A stretch of DNA of 64,000 bases from Lichtheimia corymbifera B2541 (Eukaryota > Mucoromycota > Mucoromycetes > Mucorales > Lichtheimiaceae): the NCBI GenBank assembly GCA_000697475.1, contig JNEU01001101.1, forward strand, positions 81,930 through 145,929. The letters run 5' to 3'. A program made the position numbers and the translations under genes. The notes under the pieces were generated by a model. That model was not told the origin of the DNA, searched no databases, and saw only the letters and a list, made by a program, of their open reading frames with translations. Positions 32,973-45,375 of this stretch are shown here, in pieces (within the stretch, counting starts at the first letter, position 1; the number at the start of each line of letters is the position of its first letter).

Positions 32973-35900
32973 TTACTGACTATGGTGATCGCTATTGTTG
33001 TTGTTCATGTTGTTTTCAAGCTCATCCAATAATTTCTTATGTCCTGGACCTTGTAACTTGCCAAGAAGAGGACACACTTGGTCAACGAGTTGCTCATGTT
33101 GTTCCTCCGAAATATAAGAGCTCGCAATTATCTTTTGGATCAAGGGCGAACCACGCACTGAATCGGAAACAATCTCTTGTAGCGCATTCTCGTCGGTGAT
33201 AGCTTCTAAAACGATTCTTCGTGCTTCATCTTCATTATCTTGATTAACAAGCTTGAGCAGTGTCTGTGATCCGAGTTTGTGTGTGGCCACCTGTACTAAA
33301 TGTGGCTTGAGTCGCTTGGCAAGCAGTGAATGTCTCTTTTCAAGGTTGGATGATTCCATCAACCACGAGAGCAGCAAGGCACCATTGGGATTGGTTGAAA
33401 GTGACAATGCATTCTGAGTCAAAGCGGCTGCAACAAAGATCTAAAATAATACCAGTCAGTACCTTGGAGGAATGACAAAACCGATCCACCACCCTTACTT
33501 ACCTTTTGATTCAATGTGACGTGTTGATTATCCAAAGTGCCACGCATGGCTCGAGCACCAAATCGACCTTGTGCGACATTGAGAAGCTTCTCGACCATTG
33601 CGTCAAAGATGAATTGGTTGTTGCCATCACCCAATCGAAGACAGCATTGCACAGCATAGTTGCCAAATTGATCCAAGAGCAATGGAGGTACATAGGGACG
33701 TAAATGAGTGCATACGAGATGAATCTAAGATATGCATGTCAGCATTGTGTGTATTAAAATGCAGACATCATTCATTACCTGTTCTGGTGTCTTGATTGTG
33801 TCTATAATCTTTTGTGCTGCCCAGGTTCCATTCTTGTGTACGCTGATGGCTGCCATGTGTGGTCCAATACGTTTGAGCATAGCAGCTTTGGTATCCTCTG
33901 TGCACTTTTCGAAAAGTCGTTGGACGACCGTATTGCCAATGTAATCTATACCAGGATCATCAGCACCCTGTCTGGTGAATAGGTTTATACGACTTACCGC
34001 TGCTTAGTTCTGCAATTTCATCCATACAATCGTATGCAATGGTTTCCACTTCCTTGGTGCCATGGCCTGCATTATCCAACTTTTTACGGATCTCACGTAG
34101 ACGAGCGGCATCAAATTTCCGTGTAGCACCAAATTCAGGGACAGGTGGGATTGATTCGAAATAACCTGATGATGTTTCAAGTGCTACGCAAATCCATTGA
34201 ATGTCAGCTTTAGGCAAAAGAGTGGTGAAATTGAGAGATTTACCTTTGACCAAGTTCAAAGCCTTGTCTTCAGCACCGTATTCTTTCATGATACTCCAAA
34301 GGTCAGTGAGCCACGAATTGCCATCTTCCATGGTCGCACGATCATTATCGCCATGTAATTTGGTGGCACCATTGCTGTTGTTGGCGTTTACAACTCCAGA
34401 AGTAGTAGTGGTAATACCCTCGTTAGCTGCAGCAGTCTTGGCTGGAGGTACTTTGGCAAATCCAACACGCACACCAGCGAAACCTTGAACACCAATCTCA
34501 TTCTGGAGCAATGCTTCACGAGCCTTGGATGCACTATCGACTTGCTCAAAGTTGACAAAGCCGCAATTCTTGTGTGAAAGTACACGCACTGACTCGATGG
34601 CACCAAAGGAAGAAAAAATGTGCTGCAAAGTGGACGGAGCCATGCCCGAAGGGATATTACCAAGCCCTAAAAAAGGCAGGTCATATTAATTACGGGATAT
34701 CATCCATCCACCAAGGTAATAATAGTACTTACATAGAGCACGTGTAGGTTGTAGTGCTGTGGTATCAGGGATAGCAGCATCCGCTCTTCCATAACCAATA
34801 CGTACGATGCAGTTGCCGACACGACCACCTAGTCTTCCAAGCACTTCTTCCTTGGCACGCACAGCATCCTCGACATGGAAGAAATTGACAAATGCACATT
34901 CCTTCTCCAATAGCAAACGCACGCTCTCAATAGGACCAAAGGATGAAAATAGCTGAGTCAAGTTTTCAATGGTAACGGTCGAATCAATATTGCCAATCCA
35001 CAAGGAGCGTGTAGCGGTTTGAGTAGGTGAGCTAGTGGAAGGCATCATCTGAGCTTGGTGATTACGGAACGTGGGCGTCGATTGGCTATAATGGAGATAT
35101 GGCTATAATGCATAAATAAAATTAGTATCAAATGGTCTCCTCATAATATACCCATCCTCTCCTTTTCTCCTTGTTTGATATGACGCGCTTCTCTTTTCCG
35201 ATCCCTTACCTCAGGCACCCCATTGCCATTCATATACACGGTCTCTTGATGTTGCTCAGACGGAATAGTGTCGTTATAAACTTGCTGCGTGTGAAGCATG
35301 TTGGCCAATAATTCTGAATCACCCAATGACAATGAAGATTCTGGTTGCTTGGTAGCGAATTCACGATCAACATAAGATGATTCATCATCTGTGACTGAAT
35401 CAAGAGTGGGAAGTTGCATTTGCCAAAGAGAAGAAGGAGGATTCATGCCACGATCATAATCCATACGTCCCATGCTGGAAGCTCTTGGCCGATTGCGTTG
35501 AACTGTCAAACTATCGAGTGGATTGGCAAAAGTACTAGCACGTGCACGAGTAGTACGCATGGGAGGAGAAGTAGTGGGTGGAGGAGCTGCTGCTGCTGGT
35601 GTTGTAGTGGGTGGTTGAGTCGCAGCTTGAGGAGCCAAGGATGGAGCAATATGTGCAGGTATTGGGCGATCCTGATAACGACTCGCTGCATTGACTGAAT
35701 AAGAGCGACTACGATTGCCAGATAAAAGAGAACGACCTTGGGATCCTGGGACTAAGATATCTGTAGCAGGTGCAGGTGGTTGTTCTTGACGATGATGATG
35801 CTGAGAATAAGGAGTATGGTGGTGGTGATGATGATGATACAATCCATTATTGGTAGCTGTAGTAGCAGGGGCAGCACCAGTGGGGACGTTACTTTCATCC

Positions 35901-36564
35901 TCTAATCCAAGTGAACGTAAAGTACGCGCAATACTGAAATCTCTATCACCACGAAGCAATTGCTCAGTTGCAGGGGATGGCAACGAAGAACGCACTTGTT
36001 GCTGTTGTTGCTGTTGATTCTGTTCTTGTTGTTGTTGATTACCATCCATACCAGAAGACCACGAGGAGCCAAAGATAGTCAGTGGAGGGGGAACAGGGAG
36101 ATTAAGTGATCCTGAACGATGACGAGTATCTGCTGCTGCTACTGCTGCTGCTGCTGAAGGTCGAAGCAAAGGAGATCGATGGGCACGTTCCTCTGGTAAA
36201 TGCACCATGGATGGCATGGTTCCAGCACGTGCACGACGCATTGGAAGAGTAGAACGAGTTGTATCCATAGAAGAAGTAGTAGGGATATCCTGGTAAGCTG
36301 AACTAGACGTGGTAGTCGTCTTTGTATGTGCACCTCTCAAGAAACTAAGCGAGTTGGACATTGTTGGGTCTAGAACTTGATCCAAGTAGCTCATGCCTCC
36401 TTGTGACATTGACACGCCAGCTTCATTTTCTTCAAGTACGACATCTAGGTCCCTTCATAAATAAACAGAGATGATGAGCAAAAGGTTCCATTGACAGGGG
36501 GAGATTGTAATACTTGCCTTGATGTGGCGTACGCTTGTCGCATAGAGCCAGGTTCCTTCATCAT
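32973..36564 (-). CDS. JSN1: RNA-binding protein with two RRMs and Pumilio repeats (Jsn1/Puf1 type)
   Basis: Post-transcriptional regulator that binds 3' UTRs of target mRNAs. Exons, 5' to 3': 36564-36518, 36452-35210, 35102-34733, 34666-34244, 34183-33998, 33945-33779, 33724-33503, 33440-32973; 1,041 aa. The first 430 residues are low complexity (Ser, Gln and His runs) with repeated basic motifs such as RARAGT and RSRSYS that may be phosphorylated. RRM1 (about 464-540) starts SLWIGNID and RRM2 (about 553-625) WLGNIPSG. The Pumilio domain (about 700-1010) includes DYIGNTVVQ, HKNGTWAAQKIID, DQFGNYAVQCCL and GRFGARAMR, the divergent repeats of Puf1/Puf2. The first intron has a GC donor (CAAG|GCAAGT). 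The C-terminus is Asn-rich. An upstream in-frame ATG (36771) lies in pyrimidine-rich leader and is not favoured. Confidence 0.9.
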
Positions 36565-38119
36565 TATGCGTCCAGCGTCCAAAAGAATAATACAAGAAAA
36601 GGTGTTTTCGTGGAACCGTGAAAGAAAAAGAAAGAGAGTGTAGTAATATAGGAAAACGGGAAAGGGGCAAGGAAAAGAGAAAAAAGGGGGAAAGTGGAAC
36701 GACCAAGAGTGATGAAAAATGGCCCCTTGCGCGCGGATGATTAACTCTCTACAAAGTGTCACACACAGCAAAAATCACTCGAAAGAGAGAGGGCGAGAGA
36801 GAGAGAGCGACAAGTGAGAGAGGCTTTCTATCAAATGCAGGAGTCATCAATGACTAGGATGGTAATGAACAACAACAACAACAAATACGTACCTATACAT
36901 ACACCTTGAACTCCTTTCTACTCAACCATCCATTTCCCACTCTGCTGTAGCATGAATCAATTGTCCCGTGCCTGCTCCACTCTCTCTTTCATCATTTACA
37001 TCGCCGATATAAGCTGAGCATTATACTTAAGGTACGTGCATCTGACACTTTGGACCCCTCATCCTCCTGCTCCTCTCAATTATATATATATATTGCATCA
37101 CGGACCTTTTCTTTATTGTTCTCGTTATTGACTATGATGATACCCTTTTCCCCCTCCTCCCGTCTAATTACCCAACATTGGAAGAATGGATGGATTTTCA
37201 TGCAACAGGACATTACAAGGGCTTGCTGCATATTCTTTTTCCCAACAGTTTATTAAACGACAATACCCTGCATCTATCCAATACCTTTGTTATCTTTTGC
37301 TCCTCAACACAAAACGTCAACATGGCTATCCATTATGTACTTAATGTAAAGGAGAAGACACAGAAAATAAAGAGCAGCAATGGGATGCATGTATATTGCT
37401 TGGGTTACCCTTCTCCTTCAAAAATCAACACCCACCCCCTTACTTACCGCGTGCGGTCCTGATTTTCTACTATTCCTTTTGGTCACGCAATAGCCTACCT
37501 GGGAACCAGTTTCATTGGTATCTATCTCCCATGTGGTAGTCGTAGTAGTAAATAACGAGCACAATCATCGCCTAATGTTATACTACCCCCTAGGTCATGG
37601 GTAACCTACCTTGATGGTTGCCTAGAGAAAATCCATGGTTACCACTTTTCCTATGTACATGGTGCAGGATGCAGTACCTCTCATCACCATCCATGTTCAC
37701 TGTATAATTTTGTTACAGCCTCATGATTCAAAATGACAATGAGAGTCATCCACATGTCTTATTCGCCATTGCACGTGCTGACAAGTCTATCTCATCTTAT
37801 TACTACTACTACCACCAATCACCCCTTAAAAGAGCGCAAGTCAACAAACTTAGTCTAATGTATTCCAGAATACTGATATAGCAAATATGGGTCATTCAAT
37901 AATTCTCTAATCTGTTCTCGATGCAACTGACAACTTTTTGGATGTAGCAACAGGTGGTATCCATGGATCTTGTAGTATCAGCCTTCCTTGGTTACACCAT
38001 GTCCCAATCACGGATAGGCCGATTTGCCAGCTGAATCCTGCTCGTGTCCTCTTTTTGCATACCGTCCTTGCAGCAATAGCTTTGCTTCTAGATCCAAAAC
38101 GAGGTTTGTCTTTCAAGAC
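36565..38119. other. Intergenic, divergent between JSN1 and tetraspan gene
   Basis: 1.55 kb. It contains a (ga)n run at about 36784-36810, (caa)n near 36870, and A/T-rich sequence. No protein family or RNA gene was recognised in it. Confidence 0.5.
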
Positions 38120-39064
38120 ATGCCGGCTGCCAAAGTCTTTTGTTGTGTTCCTGTCCGCATTGGTGCCATTGCCATCTCGGCCATCCTCTTGGTAAGCTCT
38201 TGTTTCACCTTGGCGGTTTCTGATGCGTCCCTCATTCATATATATATAACCTTAGGCTGTGTACTTGGCAGGCACTATCGCTATATTTGTTCAACGACAA
38301 GGTAAGTTTGTTTTTGTTTCCATGGATACCATAGCATGGCTAAAAAAACATACATGGTTTTTATATAGGCATGAGAGATTGGGCTACCTTGGTTCAAGCT
38401 GTGGATGTACCTCTCACGAATGAAGCATTTGATGGTGTGTTTGGTGCTATGGCGGCCATCAGTATTGCATATACCCTGACACATGTTTATGGTTTGATCT
38501 CTATTATCTTGGTAAGGCAGTAATGGCATGTGACTCGACGTGATGATGATACTAATCTCCTTCCCCCCACCATATCTTTGATAGCAAAAACGCAAGCTTG
38601 TCAAGGTGTATCATATTATCAATTGGTTCTTTGTTTTGCTGATCTTGACCATTTCGCTATCATACTGGTTCTACTTCAAAGTCAAGCGTGATGTATACAT
38701 CAATGATTGTCAAGATCTACGGAACAATGGTGCTATGCCTTTCAATGATACTTATACCCCGGTTGTCGTTCCTGGCAAGAATATCCTAGCAGGAGGTAGT
38801 GACAAGAGCTATTGCATCTCTCTCGTGAATAAGCTTGTCATTGCTTCTGGTGTGGTTACCTTTTTAGCCAACATGATTCAGGTACAAGCTCTTTTTTCAT
38901 ACTCTCATTGTGTCTAAATTGCTCATTCTTTGCTATAGTTGTACTTTGCAAGTTGTATTGGCACGTATGCATTCAGTCTCAATTGGCAATATCTTCATCA
39001 ACGACTACAAACACAAGATGTGGATGAACTAGCTATGGGGAAAATCGCAGTGGATCGGGATTAG
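38120..39064 (+). CDS. Four-TM (tetraspan) membrane protein, unknown function
   Basis: Five exons in phase: 38120-38191, 38256-38301, 38369-38511, 38585-38881, 38939-39064; 227 aa. Four hydrophobic segments at about 13-38, 62-86, 95-117 and 168-195. A loop of about 50 residues between the third and fourth contains two cysteines (NDCQDL and SYCISL) and an NDT glycosylation sequon, so it is probably extracytoplasmic. Both termini would be cytosolic, with a charged C-tail (DVDELAMGKIAVDRD). The layout resembles tetraspanin or MARVEL proteins, but the tetraspanin CCG motif is absent, so no function is assigned. The start was chosen as the first ATG of the frame with the family-like CCVPVR lead-in. 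Confidence 0.72.
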
Positions 39065-39173
39065 TTGTAGTAGTATCTCTTTGTACATGATTCAATAGTA
39101 CTTTTTTTTATTCTCTATGTTATGTATGATACAATTTTGGGAGGAGGAAGAGGAGGGGGGGAATGGATAGAAT

Positions 39174-40236
39174 CTAGTTACCCGAAGCAGCCTTTTGCAC
39201 TTCACTAGCAAAGTCGTTTTCCTTCTTTTCAATGCCTTCACCTACTTGCCATCGCAAGAATCCAGTCACGATAGCACCATCCTCAATACCAGCTTCCTTG
39301 GCAGCCTTATCCACGTGCTCGGCAACGGTGAGATCAGGGTTCAACATGAAAGGTTGCTTGGTCAAGACAATTTCGGAGACATCAGCGGATTCAGCAGTAG
39401 GCACATCCTCTTGGTTAAGATATTGTGGATTGTAACCAACGACTTGACGAGCCACTTGACGAGCCACCTTGGTTAATGCATCAGCATTAGCTTCCACCTT
39501 GCGAGGTTCAAGCACGGCAAAACCACCCATCTTGCCAGTAGCGGTATCACCACCATGAATATATTGACCAACAGCACCACCTGATGCAACGGCTGCACGA
39601 CGTAATGTGATATTCTCGCCTAACTTGCCAATAGTCTCAACAATGACCTCTTGAACTGATTTGGTAGCGTCAGGAACTGCAGTAGCATCGTCGGGATGAG
39701 GCATCAATGGTGCTTGTAACAAGCTGTCAACTGGAATTTGTTCAACGGCCTTGGATGAATCGTGCAACAAGAGAGAGGTGGCAGCAATACGCGAAGCAAG
39801 GTTCTTGAATACATCGTTACGTGAAACGAAATCAGTCTCGCAGTTAAGCTACGTTGTTTTATAAGTTAGATCCTAGACAACTTGGGTATCCTCATCATCC
39901 ACCATCCACCATACATACCTCCACCATAGTGCTTCTACGTGGAGCACCTTCTGCAACAACGGATGCGATACTGATAAGACCTTCACCAGCAGTTCGTCCT
40001 GCAACCTTTTGAGCCTTTTTGGCACCAGCAGCTTGTGCGTCTTGTTCCAACCACGCCATGGCCTTTGCATAGTCATTGTTGTTCTTGACAAGGGCTTCTT
40101 TGGCTTTTGTCATGGAAACCTCGGTCTCCTGGCGCAATTGCTTCAACAACTTAATGTCGGGCTTGATAGCAGCAGCAGCACTGTATTGTCGGCAGAGAAT
40201 GTGTCGTGCAGGAGCAATGCGTAATCCCAAGAACAT
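39174..40236 (-). CDS. TSF1: Mitochondrial translation elongation factor Ts
   Basis: Guanine-nucleotide exchange factor for mitochondrial EF-Tu. Two exons, 40236-39919 and 39848-39174, 330 aa. The N-terminus (MFLGLRIAPARHILCRQYSA) is a mitochondrial presequence with a probable R-x-Y/S cleavage. The N-terminal UBA-like domain (LLKQLRQETEVSMTKAKEAL, about 30-70) is followed by the core motif NCETDFVSRNDVF and two dimerisation-type subdomains (GENITLRRAA, GGFAVLEPRK). Length and order fit EF-Ts. The ATG at 40236 was chosen over the longer frame because it starts directly with the presequence. It is divergent from the RPL30 gene, 588 bp away. Confidence 0.95.
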
Positions 40237-40824
40237 TGTAGAGTGTGATAAAGACAAGGAGAAAGAGGGTTGCTGGGTTAAGATAAATAAAAGGTGGAGC
40301 GGCTCTTTCCACAACATGCTTGAGCCATCAATTTTGAATCATTTGATGATGCCCATACATAATCTATTATCAACAAAAGCAGAAAGGGTCAATTCGATAG
40401 TAGTTAAACACTAGATCGACATGTTGTGCATGAATGAAAATATGCCATCAAGTCGATCTCATCATTGCATTATGCACTGTGTGTTATATTTCTATCTTTA
40501 TAATGTCGTAACTATGGTCACTTTTTATTGCTTTAACGTGTTTACGATGCATATTATTTGGTGTGCGATCACATATATAGAACAATGATCAGTGTGTAGT
40601 GATCTATGCGGGGCTTTACAAGAGGAAAAAGGGGGGGTTGGATTGACAGGCAGCCTAACCATTGTGGCTTGTCTGTGAAAAATTTGTATATCTTTTCGGG
40701 AGGGGGATGAGTAGGCCAACCTTCCTCTTTTTTTCTCCAAAACTTTTTTTACTGGTACGTCGATACCGTGGATGATACGGCAACAATAGAATCCCAATAT
40801 TGATATACATACACCATTATAGCA
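40237..40824. other. Divergent promoter region, EF-Ts / RPL30
   Basis: 588 bp between the start codons of a mitochondrial and a cytosolic translation gene. No ORF of interest. The RPL30-proximal end is pyrimidine rich, as expected for a ribosomal-protein leader. Confidence 0.5.
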
Positions 40825-41372
40825 ATGGCTCCCGCTGTCAAGAAGTCCAAGAAGAACGTCGAGTCCATCAACTCTCGTCTCCAACTCGTCACCAAGTCTG
40901 GCAAGTACACCCTTGGTTACAAGTCTACCTTGAAGACTCTTCGTCAGGGCAAGGGTAAGTGATTCAATTTCATTTTTGATTGACTGCCACGGGGGACAGG
41001 AGCCCAAAGCCACAACAACAAAAAAAGAAACGAGCAGTCGTCTCCTGTTGGGCAGAGATCGTCCCCCACCTCTAGTTACTAACATGATTGTTTTTTCTTT
41101 TCTAGCCAAGCTTATTGTCATTGCTGGCAACTGCCCCCCTCTCCGCAAGTCCGAGCTTGAGTACTATGCTATGTTGTCCAAGACCGGTGTCCACCACTAC
41201 AACGGCAGTATGTATCAATCGATTGTGGATCATAAATCGGATTACAGTATTCCCTAACGCGTATGTGATAATAGACAACATTGACCTTGGTACTGCTTGC
41301 GGTAAGCTCTTCCGCACCGGTGTCCTCTCCATCACCGATGCTGGTGACTCTGACATCTTGTCTGCCCAATAA
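40825..41372 (+). CDS. RPL30: 60S ribosomal protein eL30
   Basis: Component of the large ribosomal subunit. Exons 40825-40954, 41106-41207 and 41275-41372; 109 aa. The sequence matches eL30 throughout: [71 protein letters not shown]. Intron 1 is 151 nt, about 2.5 times the window's usual intron, with a perfect TACTAAC branch site near 41077-41083 and several internal stems. In yeast, Rpl30 controls splicing of its own transcript; whether that applies here is only inferred. A poly(A) signal follows 38 nt after the stop. Confidence 0.98.
40991..41067 (+). promoter_or_regulatory. Competing stems in RPL30 intron 1
   Basis: GGGGGAC (40991-40997) is complementary to GTCCCCC (41061-41067), and ACAGGAG (40996-41002) to CTCCTGT (41042-41048). 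GACTGC (40982-40987) can also pair with GCAGTC (41034-41039). Not all can form at once, so alternative folds are possible. Seen directly in sequence; function is inferred from the known autoregulation of RPL30 in yeast. Confidence 0.35.
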
Positions 41373-41409
41373 ATGCGTGCGAGGGATTAGCCCATGCCTG
41401 CAGTCGTAC

Positions 41410-41415
41410 AATAAA
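41410..41415 (+). terminator. Poly(A) signal, RPL30
   Basis: AATAAA 38 nt after the RPL30 stop, followed by a T-rich tract. Confidence 0.45.
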
Positions 41416-41690
41416 GTTTTTTTTACTTTGTACAACACCAGAAGCATTCTCTTTTTTACACGTATATCTTTTGGCTGATGCAGCCTGGAAAACTTTGACA
41501 GCGCGCATTATCATACGACATGGGAAAAACACTACAAGGAGCTTATCTAATGATGAAGCCTTTTGGATGTGCCGTTAAATCTATGTAGCTAAGAACCAGA
41601 TGCTTACTCCATGATGATATCGCTTTTTTATGTTTCAAATGCATGATTTATTGCAAGCAATGAAAAACATGAGATGGTATATATAAAAGG

Positions 41691-43010
41691 TTATTGATTC
41701 TCTTCACGCAAAAGGGGAGTGCGCTCGTCTTGGATACGTGTGCCATGCAAATCGTCGATGCCCAAACGCTTGTTGCGGAAATGCCAAACAATGCACATGA
41801 CCAAGAGTGTACCTTGCAGACAACCTGTTACTAGATACGTGATCCATGCTGTCCAATTGGTACCAGGCCGAACAGCAAGCGAGTATACAAAAAGGGCCGA
41901 GCCTACATGAGGTATGTCATCATCGTATCAGACATCGCAACCGAATCTCGAACAGCCGTCATGGGTGCCACTTGATGGGATCCATAATCCTGTTTCCCTT
42001 TGCCTCCGAAACTTACCAGGTGTCTGCAACAACATCATGGGGATACTCAATGCACCAACAGACTATATTTTCAAAAAGGGGATGTATTAACAAGACCAAT
42101 CCAAGTCTTTCCTTGCGTGTCACTTACTTTACGTTTCCAAGTCTTCCAGATTTGAGGCAAGTATTGGAAAGAAGCCAAGATCATGCTGAGAATACCAAGA
42201 ATGCCGGCCCAATAATTAGTCTCCCAATGTTGAGAAGGACTTCCAACAGCAGCAAGTAGTATGACGGTGATAAGAAACGAGATGGCAAAGTGGCCCGTAC
42301 AAATGGCGGCAATGACAAGGGCGGTCTTCCACTCTGCAGTCATGGTGTGCACCTTTGTTGGTAGGTCTGTCGTTGCTATGGCAGCATATTTCTCGGGAAA
42401 ATAGATCAAGAACAAGATAAACCTATCTGCCAATTCTGAGATACAAAGCTCTGTGGTGGTACCATGCATGAAGTTCCCGATCCATCACAACAACCCAGTT
42501 CAACTTACACGAGCGAGAACATGGTCCATTGAAGCATAATCTGAAACACGCCCATCAAGCTGGCAAGACATGCACCCGTCGACTAGACAACTACATGTCA
42601 GTATCCATGAAACCTTTTCACCCATCGTCCTGATGATACCAACCAATGATCCACAGCAAACAATTGCATCCCATTGCAACAGAATAATATTGAGAAAGCT
42701 GGATGTCGAGGATACCACGCCGAGCAACAAGAACCACGAGCTGAAACCTTCACTTGTCTTGTTGACAATGATCCGATAATGCTATATAGACAACGACAAT
42801 GTCAGTTGCTTGGAAGATAGTCATTCGCACTCTCTGATTGCTTACTTGGGGCATATACGACACCACGAGGCCGATGCATAAAAATACACTGATTAGCGTT
42901 GCCAATGTGTCACTCTTGACTTGACATTGTTGGCCATTGTCGTCTTGAATGGTCCAAGGAGAAGGGGAGGGTGCCGTCAATATCGTGCTTGTAACACCAG
43001 CAAGGGTCAT
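41691..43010 (-). CDS. PQ-loop membrane protein (seven-TM, vacuolar type)
   Basis: Six exons, 5' to 3': 43010-42846, 42781-42644, 42582-42509, 42422-42128, 42062-42017, 41902-41691; 309 aa. Two PQ-loop repeats are visible: SYMPQHYRII (about 53-62) and QYLPQIWKTWKRK (about 213-225), each followed by SEGFS/SVGALS, the usual second half of the motif. About seven hydrophobic segments are present. The C-terminus contains DERTPLL, an acidic dileucine signal that in fungi sends proteins to the vacuole. PQ-loop proteins (cystinosin, Ypq, SWEET-like) move amino acids or sugars; the substrate here is unknown. The ATG at 43010 was preferred to 43064 because the family has a short N-terminus. It is head to head with a second PQ-loop gene. 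Confidence 0.82.
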
Positions 43011-43728
43011 GGATAAAGGAGAATAGGAGGGAAGAAAGAAGAGTGAACGAGAGAAAGAAGCCAAAACGGTGAAAGTAGTAGCAACATCTTACTTCCAAAA
43101 ACGGTGCCACAATTGGTAAACCGCTTTTCTCCACCTCCTCCTTCCTGCCTAATTCCCACCCGCCCACCACCACCATCATCTACTACTACTGTGCAATGAT
43201 ATTCTAGAAAGGCTATTCATGGATGCTTTTACAACGTCGCAAATCAGATAAAGGGGGCTAGATGAGTAATCATCCTTACAATTCATGCATGGATGGCAAA
43301 CTTTGTTTGGGCATTAAATGACTGCTGCTCGTAATGTACATGGCAGCGTGTGAGAGTGAGTGATAGTTTGAATGGTGATCCAATAAGGTATTGATATGGG
43401 CGGGTTACCATAATGCATCACGTTGGTCAACACAATCACCATATGAGAAATTTTAAAGCGGATCTCATGCAAATACGAGATAACGGAACTCGTAGATCAC
43501 ATATGCAGAATCTGACCAGAACGGGATGCTTTCGGGTGCAGCGAGGGGTAGACAATATATATTTGAACATCGTTTTTTTTTTCTCTATCCGCTTTTTCTT
43601 GTTCTCTCTTTCTTGTCACTTGCACTATACACACACCCATTCTCACACGCAATCTCATTTTACGCATATACATATACATCCACGATCCATAAACCGTACA
43701 TCACCATCATCACTTTTACACTTCCTGC
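43011..43728. other. Divergent promoter region between two PQ-loop genes
   Basis: 718 bp between start codons, with pyrimidine-rich leaders on both sides. No ORF of interest was seen. Confidence 0.5.
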
Positions 43729-45036
43729 ATGATGTTTATCATCGACAACTCCTCCGCGCCATCCTGTCCATCCACCGTAGACGGCGACCATTACATTCGT
43801 TGGATCCATGTAATACATGACCACTGCTAGAATATGTAGAATTATCCATTGATGCTGATAATGTTTGGGAAGACACTCTTTGGGGATTGCGTGTACGGAT
43901 GGCAAGACTCGTGCAGCGTGTTGCTTGGTTACTTATCGATCCTTTGTTGGCTCAATGCTCAATTGCCGTGAGTCCACAGTTGCCTTTTTTTCTTTTCATT
44001 ACGCTAAACAATGATATCACCGTTGTCATACATAGGCAAATCATCAAAAACTACCAGCTACAAGATGCATCATCGCTTAGCTTTACGTTCCTTATGACAT
44101 GGCTGATTGGTATGTGTGCTCTATATTTCAAGGAGTAATGAGAGAAAAAAGTTATAGTGCTTGCCGTTTCACACGATGACTCACCCTTATATATTTTATA
44201 TAGCGGATGTTGCGAACTTTATTGGGTGCATTCTAACGGGCCAACTTGATTTCCAACTGTATTTGGCGATTTATTTTACCTTGGTGGATGCAATGTTGTG
44301 CATTCAATGGGTCTACTATGTGCGGTATCCAAGGAATGGGTTACGTCTGTGGCTAAATAACAACAATCAGCATCATATTACGTCATGTTCCCAAGAGCAA
44401 GATCCATTGTTGAATACGGGGGGACAAGACAAAACTGATTCATCAGCAGCAAACTATGGTAATAACAGCAACAACACTGATGGTGGAAATTATCAGGCAA
44501 TATCATCACAAGAGGACATTGGTGGCAGTAGCAGCAGTGGCAGCAACAGTAAACGTGGTGCTGATGCAGTGAGAGCATTGTTCATGGTGGGTTATCTCGT
44601 GTCACTCAGGGGCGTGTCACCTGCTGACGCACAGTCGTCGTTTACAACAATCCCATCACACGACCTTGTGTTCTCTTCATGGGATACCGACCTTTGGATT
44701 GGCCGATTCTTTGGTTGGCTTTGCGCTCTCCTATATCTTAGTTCACGCGTGCCCCAGATGTATCGCAACTTTCGGCGCCGTTCCGCACAAGGGTTATCAA
44801 TGGCTTTGTTTTTATGTGCAGCTGCTGGTAACCTTACTTATACACTTGGCATCCTCTTGAACCCCAATCAAAACCGCCAGACTATGCTAGAAGCGATCCC
44901 ATACATCCTTGGTAGCGCTGGCACTCTTGTATTCGACGTGACCATTTACATTCAGCATGCCGTTTACAGCAGGCATACCGAGGAAAAGACATACCCACAG
45001 CATCCACAGCATCACCATCCGTATGATGAGGAGTAG
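43729..45036 (+). CDS. PQ-loop vacuolar amino-acid transporter, Ypq type
   Basis: Exons 43729-43809, 43873-43967, 44036-44109, 44204-45036; 360 aa. The first PQ-loop unit reads FGDCVYG...LSILCWLNAQLPQIIKNY...LSFTFLMTWLI followed by DVANFIGCILTGQL, the hallmark of Ypq1-3/PQLC2 cationic amino-acid exporters of the vacuole. The second repeat is at about 255-275 (LYLSSRVPQMYRNFRRRSAQGLS). A hydrophilic loop of about 90 residues rich in Asn, Gly and Ser separates the two halves and begins with a dileucine-like EQDPLL. Exon 2 is taken from 43873, because only that join gives the tight WIH-TLFGDCVY spacing of the family; starting at 43861 or after tgtag at 43840 would insert extra residues. The tail is His-rich. 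Confidence 0.85.
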
Positions 45037-45375
45037 AAAGAGAGAGAGAGAGAGAGTCAATCCTACTCTTACAATGGCATTTTTCTTTGTTTTCTTTTTT
45101 ACAATTTACAATCGTGTATATACAGGCTTTGTTTTTCTTTTGTCTTGTTTCAACAAAGAGCAAATTGTGTTTGCGTATATTTAGAGATTAAAGGGTTCCA
45201 TTGGGGAAGAGAAGTTATAGTGGGTAAAAAAAAGTGATTCGATTGGGATAAATCATGATAGAGAAGGGAAAAACGAAACTGATTGAAGAAACGAAAAATC
45301 CACTCACAACATCTTGACATACTTGGAGTGTGTGTTCTTGATGATGATACGGCAATAGTAGTCCTTGTTGTCCTT

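Noticed and set aside
40955..41105. snoRNA hosted in RPL30 intron 1
   Set aside because: No C/D boxes with terminal stem and no H/ACA hinge and tail were found; the complementarity is better read as intron structure.
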